DNA from: JBCCRH01 sp039208045
GTDB taxonomy: Bacteria > Bacteroidota > Bacteroidia > Chitinophagales > Saprospiraceae
Assembly (NCBI GenBank): GCA_039208045.1
Contig: JBCCRH010000046.1
Location: forward strand, 1-21,398
Reading direction: 5' to 3'
DNA: 21,398 bases
Under the pieces are notes generated by a model. It was not told the DNA's origin and searched no databases. It was given only the letters and a program-made list of their open reading frames with translations. The position numbers and the translations under genes were made by a program. Positions 15,346 to 21,398 of the stretch are shown piece by piece (position 1 is the stretch's first letter; every line of letters begins with the position of its first letter).

Positions 15346-16428
15346 TTGAATACTACTATTACCAGCTTATGCTTCGGAGTTCTATTAGCGTTTAATGCTT
15401 GTGCTGGAAAGTCCAATACCCAAAGTTCCGATGCTCCAAAAGTAAATCCCCTTGCTCCGACGATCTGGGCGATTCATCAAGATCAAAATGGGCACTTTTG
15501 GTTTGGAAGTAAAGCCGATGGCCTCTATCAGTATGATGGGCAAACCGTAAAGCATTTCACCAAAACGGATGGCCTGATCGGCGATGATATTCGAGGTATC
15601 CAAGAAGATGCCAGCGGTAATTTATACATTGAAACCCTTCGTGGCATTAGCAAATATGACGGCAAGACTTTTGAGACCTTACCCATCAAAGAGTCTAATG
15701 GGGACACCTCCCAATGGACTTTAGCACCTACTGACTTATGGTTTCGGATAGGTTTTAATAAGGGTGGCCCCTACCGATACGATGGGGAGTACTTGCATTA
15801 TTTGGAGTTTCCTCGCGCCCCACAAGAAGCTGTCTATGATGAAACTTATCCCAATGATTCCTATTCCCGATATGGCATTTATACCATCTACAAAGATCAA
15901 GAAGGGGCGATTTGGTTTGGTACCGCTGGGATGGGACTGTGCCAGTTTGATGGCGAAGCGGTACGTTGGCACTTTGAAGAACAATTGCAAAAAACACCAG
16001 GTGGTGGTGATTTTGGCATCCGTGCGATCTTCCAAGATCGGGACGGACAATACTGGATTAACAATACCCGCTATCGCTACAATATTCTGAAGACTAGTCA
16101 ATCAGAAAAAGTAACAGAAAATGAACGCCTACTCGATTTACAAAAGCGAGATGGGGTTGGTCAACTTGATCTTCAAGGGGCAATGGGATATCCTTATTTT
16201 TTGGCTATCACTCAAGATGATGATGGTGCTTTATGGATGGTCACTTATGACGATGGCGTTTGGAAATACGATGGCACACAGCTCAAAAACTACCCCATCA
16301 AAGATGGCGATAAGGAGGTCTTGCTGTTTACCATTTATAAAGATCGGCAAGGAGGGCTTTGGCTAGGAACGGATAATGCGGGTGTTTATAAGTGGGATGG
16401 GAATAGCTTCAAGCAATTCTTACTTTAG
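15346..16428 (+). CDS. Beta-propeller lipoprotein with two-component-regulator repeats
   Basis: A 360-residue protein. The only possible start is TTG at 15346: the frame is closed by TAA 15 bp upstream and the signal peptide begins at once (NTTITSLCFGVLLAFNAC, Cys19 as lipobox). The rest is about six Reg_prop blades: IWAIHQDQNGHFWFGSKADG, IRGIQEDASGNLYIET, IYTIYKDQEGAIWFGT, IRAIFQDRDGQYWIN, FLAITQDDDGALWMVTYDDG and LFTIYKDRQGGLWLGTDNAG, each followed by a YDG/WDG turn. These repeats form the periplasmic sensor of Bacteroidota hybrid two-component systems for glycan use, but this protein has no membrane helix, kinase or DNA-binding domain and ends after the last blade. It may be a stand-alone carbohydrate-binding or scaffold lipoprotein. 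The GH16 gene starts 41 bp downstream, which fits a shared glycan role. Confidence 0.85.
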   Translation: MNTTITSLCFGVLLAFNACAGKSNTQSSDAPKVNPLAPTIWAIHQDQNGHFWFGSKADGLYQYDGQTVKHFTKTDGLIGDDIRGIQEDASGNLYIETLRGISKYDGKTFETLPIKESNGDTSQWTLAPTDLWFRIGFNKGGPYRYDGEYLHYLEFPRAPQEAVYDETYPNDSYSRYGIYTIYKDQEGAIWFGTAGMGLCQFDGEAVRWHFEEQLQKTPGGGDFGIRAIFQDRDGQYWINNTRYRYNILKTSQSEKVTENERLLDLQKRDGVGQLDLQGAMGYPYFLAITQDDDGALWMVTYDDGVWKYDGTQLKNYPIKDGDKEVLLFTIYKDRQGGLWLGTDNAGVYKWDGNSFKQFLL

Positions 16429-16469
16429 TAGATATATCAACAACTTTATGTATTTTGAAAGAAAACAAG

Positions 16470-18104
16470 ATGCTACCTAATACCTTACACACTTTATTGC
16501 TTGGCCTTTTCTTATCCCTCTCATCTCTTAGCTACGCCCAACCCGTGCAAGATGACTTCGAGGGCAATGGCACCATCACTACCTGGTTTGGAGATAACTG
16601 CGGCGTAGTTACCAACTTTACCAATCCAGTTCCCGACAACTCCAACCCTTCTTCTACCGTCTTACTGTACGATGACCAGGGCGGGCAATTTGCCAACGTC
16701 CGCTTTGATGTCTCCAAAAATTTTGAGCTTTCTACCTATCGCACTTTTAGTTTCAAAATATATGTTCCTTCCAGTGGCCTCACGGGTAATCAGCCTAATC
16801 AGGTGTCCCTTAAGCTACAAGACGGTAATTTATCGGAGCCTTGGTCGACGCAGAGCGAGATTATCAAGCCTATCGTTTTGGATGAGTGGCAAGTCGTAAG
16901 TTTCAATTTTGCGACAGACAGCTATATCAACTTGAACGGTGGCTCACCTCCTCCTACTCAGCGCTTTGATTTTAACCGAGTACTTATTCAAATTAATGGT
17001 GAAAATAACAGTGATCTAGTGCAAGCTTATATAGACGATTTTCAATACGATGGGAACCTATCGGAAGAAACCCTTTTTGATCAGCTAGTATGGTCAGACG
17101 AATTCGATACCGATGGTCCCATTGATGACACTAAATGGTTTCACCAAACGCAATTACCTCTGCCCGACAGCTGGTACAATAGCGAGATACAACACTATAC
17201 TAATCGCGAGGAGAATGCCAAGGTAGAAAATGGCATCCTAAAAATCACCGCACGCAAAGAAACCTTCACCGATCAAGGCGTCACCAAACAATACACCTCT
17301 GCACGCCTCAATTCCAAGTTTGCCTTCACCTACGGTAGGGTAGAAATCCGCGCTAAGCTCCCTTTTGGCGTAGGCACTTGGCCCGCCATCTGGATGCTTG
17401 GCAAAAATATCAATGAAGATGGCGCTTATTGGGACAATGAAGGCTTCGGCACGACCCCGTGGCCCGCCTGCGGCGAAATCGACATCATGGAACACTGGGG
17501 CCACAACCAAAACTTTGTACAAAGTGCCATGCACACCCCCTCTAGCTTTGGCGCTACCGAAAATCATGGCGGCCGCATCCTCCCCACCGCTTCCACCGCC
17601 TTCCACGTCTACGCCCTAGAATGGACGCCCGAAAAAATGGTCTTCAGCGTCGACGATGTGATCCATTATGTCTACAACCCAATCGACAAAAACCCAGACA
17701 CCTGGCCCTTCGACGCTGAGCAATACCTCCTGCTCAATGTGGCTATCCAAGAAAGTATCATCCCAACTACCTTCACACAAAGCGCTATGGAAATCGACTA
17801 CGTTCGCGTCTACCAGCAAAGCCTCGTATCTACGGTAGAACCAAGCAAAAGCCAGCTCCTCCAAGTCTTCCCTAATCCTGTCGAAAACGAGCTGCAAGTT
17901 AGCTTGCCCAAAGCCACATCTGAGCCACTCTTATTTCAACTATATAGCTTAGATGGGCAATTGATTCGGCAGTTTCAAGCTACTCCTACGGAGCAGGTGG
18001 TTCGGCTGGAAGGGCTGGGTACTCTAGCCGCAGGTAGTTACCTCCTTTCGACTCTGATCGATGGGCAAGCATATAGTGTGAAGTTAATGAAGGCTGGGAA
18101 GTAG
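16470..18104 (+). CDS. GH16 beta-glucanase with T9SS sorting domain
   Basis: A 544-residue secreted enzyme. ATG 16470 is preferred to an in-frame TTG at 16455. The signal peptide runs to SLSYAQ (about residue 24). Residues about 28-195 form a beta-sandwich, probably carbohydrate-binding, domain (DDFEGNGTITTWFGDNCGVV ... QAYIDDFQYDG). Residues about 206-445 are the GH16 domain: LVWSDEFDTDGPIDDTKW, the catalytic GEIDIMEHW (nucleophile E336, D338, acid/base E341), then ALEWTPEKMVFSVDD and the closing MEIDYVRVYQ. GH16 retaining enzymes of this type usually cut beta-1,3- or beta-1,3-1,4-glucans such as laminarin. Residues about 462-544 (VFPNPVENELQVSLP ... GSYLLSTLIDGQAYSVKLMK) are a type A type IX secretion sorting domain, so the enzyme is exported across the outer membrane and kept at the surface. 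The propeller lipoprotein lies 41 bp upstream. Confidence 0.95.
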   Translation: MLPNTLHTLLLGLFLSLSSLSYAQPVQDDFEGNGTITTWFGDNCGVVTNFTNPVPDNSNPSSTVLLYDDQGGQFANVRFDVSKNFELSTYRTFSFKIYVPSSGLTGNQPNQVSLKLQDGNLSEPWSTQSEIIKPIVLDEWQVVSFNFATDSYINLNGGSPPPTQRFDFNRVLIQINGENNSDLVQAYIDDFQYDGNLSEETLFDQLVWSDEFDTDGPIDDTKWFHQTQLPLPDSWYNSEIQHYTNREENAKVENGILKITARKETFTDQGVTKQYTSARLNSKFAFTYGRVEIRAKLPFGVGTWPAIWMLGKNINEDGAYWDNEGFGTTPWPACGEIDIMEHWGHNQNFVQSAMHTPSSFGATENHGGRILPTASTAFHVYALEWTPEKMVFSVDDVIHYVYNPIDKNPDTWPFDAEQYLLLNVAIQESIIPTTFTQSAMEIDYVRVYQQSLVSTVEPSKSQLLQVFPNPVENELQVSLPKATSEPLLFQLYSLDGQLIRQFQATPTEQVVRLEGLGTLAAGSYLLSTLIDGQAYSVKLMKAGK

Positions 18105-18141
18105 TTGGTGGCCTGTAAAGCGTATTTTCAACGGAAATACC

Positions 18142-18150
18142 TTATCTTTA
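18142..18150 (+). promoter_or_regulatory. Possible Bacteroidota-type -7 box for the patatin gene
   Basis: TTATCTTTA contains TATCTTTA, one base from the Bacteroidota sigma-ABfr -7 consensus TAnnTTTG, and lies 28 bp before the ATG at 18178. The -33 TTTG element is not clear. The spacing is plausible but this is only a weak candidate. Confidence 0.25.
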
Positions 18151-18177
18151 GCCTCATCAAAAACCTACTTGGCCATT

Positions 18178-19980
18178 ATGAAAATCAAAGACTTTACCCT
18201 TAGCGTACAAAGCCTACTCGACGATTTAAAAGCCGAAAAAGAAAGAAATCCAGATGACTTTCGCATCTCAGATATTTGGGATGACGATGGCCACCAGTAT
18301 GTCAACCTCGTGCAAGAGGGGGGAGGTGTGCTGGGCTTAGCCTTGGTAGGCTTTACCTATATCTTGGAGGAGATGGGAATTCGCTTTCTCAGTTTGGGCG
18401 GCACCTCGGCAGGCTCTATCAATACCATTATGCTGGCCGATACTGGGAAGCCGTATGAGAAAAAGAGTACGCGTATTTTAGACATCATCGCGGATAAGGA
18501 ATTTATGGATTTTGTGGATGGAGGGAGTGATGCCGTGGGGATCATGCGAGCCATGACTAAAGAAAAAAAGTGGGCAACTTATAAGGGGTTGATTCAAAAT
18601 CTGCCAGAGCTATTTGGGAGCTTTGGAATGAACCCCGGCGACGCCTTTGAAGAATGGCTATCCGACGTTTTGGTGCATGCTACCTGGAAGGAGCTGGAAG
18701 CCAATATCACGGATATCCCCTTCGAACTGCGCTTGATTGATGACTATCACAAAGTTCGGAAGACACTGACCGCCAAAGAGCTAGATATTCGACTGGCGAT
18801 TATCGCAGCAGATATTACTACACAGACCAAGGCTGAATTTCCGGCTATGGCCGACCTTTACTTTGAAGAGCCAGAACAGGTCAATCCCGCAGAGTTCGTT
18901 CGCGCTTCCATGTCGATTCCTATCTTTTTTGAACCCAAAGAAGTAAGCCTTAAGTGGGCCGCTGAAAAGGAAGAACAAATCGGCCGCCTCTGGCGCAAAA
19001 AGGCCGATTTCTACGGGCGCTTGCCCGAGCGGGTTAAGCTATTGGATGGTGGGATTATGTCCAATTTCCCCATCGATGTATTTCACCATTACAGCAGGAT
19101 TCCCAACCGCCCCACCATTGGCGTCAAGCTGGGTATTGATCGGCGCAAAGCCAAAAATACGGACGATCTAGTCAGCTTCTTGGGGAGCATGTTCGATGGC
19201 GTACGCAACCTGCGCGATCACGAGTTTTTGCGCAACAATCCAGAGTACAACTACTTGGTGGAATCGATCAATGTAGATGGATTCAACTGGCTCGATTTTG
19301 AGATCGCAGACGAAGAAAAAATTGACTTATTCAAAAAAGGAGCAGAGGCTGCCGCGCGCTTGCTGAGAAGATTTAGCTGGGCGAAATATAAGAGTGACAT
19401 CAAATCTATGCTTCTGCAAGAGGTGAAGCCCGTCATGTGGGAACTGTCTAGCATGCAGGGGCTCGAAGATGTGTTACAGGTTTTTGGTATTAGAAACGAG
19501 CCAAAACTATTGGCCAAAGTGGAAGACCTGCGGCGCCGAGCAAAACCCTACAACGTCCTCTGGGTCGATGATGCCTTCACCTACGCCCTGCCCATCGCTA
19601 TCCTCGATGAGCTCAACATTTTCACCCATACTGTCCGCAATTCGGATGAAGCGATCAAATTCCTCATCGACCACAATAAAACAGGAGCACTAGAAGAAGA
19701 AAAAGTAAACCTCATCATCTCTGACCTAACAAGAATTGAAGGCAAAGCCGACCCCAAAGTACGCGGCATCACCTTCGCTGAGCAACTGGTACACGATGCA
19801 GAGCTGTGCGACATCCCTATCCTCATCTACGCCCACAACCGGAAAGGCCTGGAAGGCCGCTACGACAAGGAACTCCCCGAGAATATCAAAAATTCGGATG
19901 GACGAAACACGATGAACCACAAGGATTTTATTCGAGAGGTAGTGGAGTGTATCCATCGGCAGTTACCTCGGCAGCAGTAG
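18178..19980 (+). CDS. Patatin-like phospholipase with C-terminal receiver-like domain
   Basis: A 600-residue cytoplasmic protein; ATG 18178 is preferred to an in-frame TTG 9 bp upstream. Residues about 38-300 are a patatin acyl-hydrolase domain: the oxyanion loop QEGGGVLG (46-53), the nucleophile elbow GGTSAG (74-79, Ser77) and the catalytic DGG (Asp290). This Ser-Asp dyad cleaves acyl groups from membrane lipids. Residues about 300-455 are helical. Residues about 457-590 look like a response-regulator receiver: VLWVDD (acidic pair D464, D465), then NLIISDLTR (D516 at the phosphoacceptor place), then PILIYAHN. The usual Thr/Ser position holds Tyr551 and no clear beta-5 Lys is seen, so the domain is probably degenerate or a ligand- or protein-sensing fold. 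The gene has no histidine kinase or nucleotidyltransferase beside it. A signalled lipase, for instance in antiphage defence, is a reasonable but unproven reading. Confidence 0.85.
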   Translation: MKIKDFTLSVQSLLDDLKAEKERNPDDFRISDIWDDDGHQYVNLVQEGGGVLGLALVGFTYILEEMGIRFLSLGGTSAGSINTIMLADTGKPYEKKSTRILDIIADKEFMDFVDGGSDAVGIMRAMTKEKKWATYKGLIQNLPELFGSFGMNPGDAFEEWLSDVLVHATWKELEANITDIPFELRLIDDYHKVRKTLTAKELDIRLAIIAADITTQTKAEFPAMADLYFEEPEQVNPAEFVRASMSIPIFFEPKEVSLKWAAEKEEQIGRLWRKKADFYGRLPERVKLLDGGIMSNFPIDVFHHYSRIPNRPTIGVKLGIDRRKAKNTDDLVSFLGSMFDGVRNLRDHEFLRNNPEYNYLVESINVDGFNWLDFEIADEEKIDLFKKGAEAAARLLRRFSWAKYKSDIKSMLLQEVKPVMWELSSMQGLEDVLQVFGIRNEPKLLAKVEDLRRRAKPYNVLWVDDAFTYALPIAILDELNIFTHTVRNSDEAIKFLIDHNKTGALEEEKVNLIISDLTRIEGKADPKVRGITFAEQLVHDAELCDIPILIYAHNRKGLEGRYDKELPENIKNSDGRNTMNHKDFIREVVECIHRQLPRQQ

Positions 19981-19990
19981 TAGGGCAGCT

Positions 19991-20007
19991 ATTCGCCCGA
20001 GGCGAAT
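19991..20007. repeat. Perfect short hairpin just after the patatin stop
   Basis: ATTCGCC (19991-19997) and GGCGAAT (20001-20007) pair perfectly with a CGA loop, 10 bp after the patatin stop. The stem nearly repeats the tip of copy A (TTCGCCT/AGGCGAA at 2003-2017). It could help end transcription, but no T-run follows. Confidence 0.5.
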
Positions 20008-20032
20008 AACACGCTATCCACTAAACTCAGCA

Positions 20033-20121
20033 GGCCCAAGCGGTACAGCTGCCTTAGCACCGGAGTAGTCTTCGCTTTTAACTCAGCCTACTCCGACGCT
20101 GCAGCTGTTACCACTTGGGCC
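20033..20121. repeat. Large composite palindrome between convergent genes
   Basis: The outer arms GGCCCAAGCGGTACAGCTG (20033-20051) and CAGCTGTTACCACTTGGGCC (20102-20121) are inverse apart from one inserted base and one substitution. Inside them CGGAGTAG (20061-20068) and CTACTCCG (20088-20095) pair perfectly. A third GGCCCAAGC (20175-20183) and a hairpin CCGAT-CCCT-ATCGG (20151-20164), flanked by direct GCTCCTGC words (20142-20149, 20167-20174), follow before the peroxidase stop. The block fills the 209-bp gap between two converging genes and may serve as a two-way terminator; it looks like an intergenic repeat unit. Confidence 0.6.
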
Positions 20122-20189
20122 TACTTCGTACCGTTTCTATCGCTCCTGCCCCGATCCCTATCGGTGGCTCCTGCGGCCCAAGCAGTATC

Positions 20190-21353
20190 CTAATCAATAT
20201 TCCCTCCAACGGACAAGCCACTGGGCACACTATTAGGAATGGTTTTATCGAAATCATCGTCATTTAGCGCCTTCAAAAAGGCGATAATGGCATCGATTTG
20301 CTCGTCATCCAGCATTAGATTTCGCATTTCTTCATCCAGCTGATTAAAAGAGAGGTTGCCATTCAATTCATCCGTATCTCCCTCCGCGACTTCTTCATAG
20401 AATTCCATCACTTCTTCTAAAGTAGTATAGATACCATTGTGCATATAGGGAGCCGTCAAGCTTAAATTCCGAAGGGTAGGCGTTCTAAAATCGAAACGAT
20501 TAGTAGCCCCTTCATCTGGTGGACTGATATTATCCTGCACACCAATTGTATGCAGCTCATAATCCGAAAACATTGGGCCGCCATGACAGTCGGCACAACC
20601 CACCTGGATAAAGGCATTCATACCTTGAAGTTCAAAAGCAGTTAGCGCCGTCGTTTCACCGCGCATATACTGATCAAATGGGCTATTATTTGCAACAATC
20701 CCGCGCTCGAACGTAGCGATAGCAGCCAAAATCTTAGTCGTAGTAATCTCCGGACTACCAAAGATTTGCTCGAACTGAGCTACATATTCAGGGATAGCCG
20801 TCAAGCGTTGAACAATCGTATCCATAATATGGGCTTCGGCAATTGCTGAACCTCGCATTTCCTCTTTGGAAAGCATGGGCAGCAGGGCTTGTTCCTCCAA
20901 ACTTTGGGCACGATTGTCCCAAAACATAGGAGCAGTCTCCGGATTATAATTGCCGTCATTATCAATCCCATTAAAAGCAGTGTTGATCACCGTAGGTGCA
21001 TTCTGCCGAGTCGTCAGACCACCGACCCGATTTGGCCCCAGCCCATCCCCACCAACGCCCTTAGAAAAAGCGATGCCATCTGCATAACCAAGCGCTGGAT
21101 GATGGCAACTCACACAAGCGACCTCTTTGGTACCCGATAAAATAGGATCCCAATACAGCAGCCGACCAAGCGCCGCTTTTTCTGGTGTGTACGGATTATT
21201 AGCCGGATGGAGCACCTCTTGGGGTAAAGCATTAATGAAGGCCGCATGCTCCTGATCTGTAATCGTAAGCTCTTCATCTTCACAAGAGATAAAGGCAAAA
21301 ATAGAAGTGCTAAGCAGCAATAGAAAGAACAGAGATTTTGAATACCAATTCAT
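20190..21353 (-). CDS. Lipoprotein di-haem cytochrome c peroxidase (CcpA/MauG family)
   Basis: A 387-residue protein from MNWYSKSLFFLLLLSTSIFAFISC (ATG at 21353; the frame is open to the window edge but the signal peptide starts here). Cys24 forms a lipobox, so the enzyme is lipid-anchored and faces the periplasm. Two c-haem sites are present: CVSCH (C80, C83, H84) and CADCH (C253, C256, H257). The landmarks of bacterial di-haem peroxidases follow the expected order: YTPEKAALGRLLYWDPILSG before the first haem, QNAPTVINTAFNG and MFWDNRAQSLEEQALLP in the middle, then FRTPTLRNLSLTAPYMHNG near the C-terminus, with Met in PYMHNG a likely axial ligand. Such enzymes reduce hydrogen peroxide to water with electrons from small cytochromes or act on proteins like MauG. 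Length is slightly above the usual 330-350 because of the lipoprotein leader and linker. It converges on the patatin gene; its promoter is close to or beyond the right edge. Confidence 0.93.
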   Translation of the reverse strand: MNWYSKSLFFLLLLSTSIFAFISCEDEELTITDQEHAAFINALPQEVLHPANNPYTPEKAALGRLLYWDPILSGTKEVACVSCHHPALGYADGIAFSKGVGGDGLGPNRVGGLTTRQNAPTVINTAFNGIDNDGNYNPETAPMFWDNRAQSLEEQALLPMLSKEEMRGSAIAEAHIMDTIVQRLTAIPEYVAQFEQIFGSPEITTTKILAAIATFERGIVANNSPFDQYMRGETTALTAFELQGMNAFIQVGCADCHGGPMFSDYELHTIGVQDNISPPDEGATNRFDFRTPTLRNLSLTAPYMHNGIYTTLEEVMEFYEEVAEGDTDELNGNLSFNQLDEEMRNLMLDDEQIDAIIAFLKALNDDDFDKTIPNSVPSGLSVGGNID

Positions 21354-21398
21354 TATTAGTAGTAATTGTAGGTTAAGAGAGTGTAGGCACAGGCCCAA

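Noticed and set aside
17238..17606. A 122-codon open frame on the minus strand within the GH16 gene
   Set aside because: It is opposite the strongly supported glucanase domain, is Gly/Ala-rich without motifs and reflects codon bias of the plus strand.
18178..19980. A CBASS-type operon centred on the patatin gene
   Set aside because: No cGAS-like nucleotidyltransferase, HORMA, TRIP13 or Cap2/Cap3 gene lies on either side; the neighbours are a glucanase and a cytochrome peroxidase.

Overview
The window reads as part of a chromosome of a member of the Bacteroidota, most likely the Saprospiria (Lewinella or Haliscomenobacter type); the phylum is a firm call and the class is an inference. The evidence is the protein set: a GH16 glucanase with a C-terminal type IX secretion sorting domain, several lipoproteins with short Cys lipoboxes, a TPR regulator ending in an AraC domain, a beta-propeller lipoprotein of the two-component-regulator-propeller kind, and almost no strong Shine-Dalgarno sites. 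I see no rRNA, tRNA, transposase, integrase or CRISPR array.

Layout. Positions 1-1786 (minus) hold a cut-off secreted beta-helix protein, a GNAT acetyltransferase and a small membrane protein. A 181-bp element with terminal inverted repeats (1776-1956) and a palindromic repeat (1995-2037) follow. Positions 2124-6071 (minus) form a probable operon: an HxlR-family repressor, a secreted serine beta-lactamase-like hydrolase, and a TolB-N/TPR/AraC regulator whose start overlaps the hydrolase stop. A divergent SnoaL-like gene (6273-6752, plus) shares with hxlR an intergenic region carrying two identical-type operators and two strong hairpins.

Positions 6753-7424 are gene-free and densely repetitive: two tandem MITE-like elements and a 51-bp tandem repeat of hairpins. 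These precede a 1600-residue protein that joins a DnaQ-like exonuclease domain, a RecQ helicase and a UvrD-type helicase (7425-12227, plus). A 3'-truncated AAA ATPase (12233-12766, minus) abuts its stop codon, with nested palindromes at 12776-12873. The stretch 6790-12930 therefore looks like an accessory island in otherwise ordinary chromosome.

From 12925 on: a DUF885-like lipoprotein and a CpeT/CpcT-like lipoprotein (minus, probable operon), a divergent propeller lipoprotein with a TTG start, the GH16 glucanase, then a patatin-like phospholipase fused to a degenerate response-regulator receiver domain (18178-19980). The last gene is a lipoprotein di-haem cytochrome c peroxidase (20190-21353, minus), converging on the patatin gene across a large composite palindrome.

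The most notable items are the exonuclease-RecQ-UvrD fusion with its repeat-rich flanks, the patatin-receiver fusion, and a family of intergenic palindromes that appear to share frames but exchange hairpin tips.
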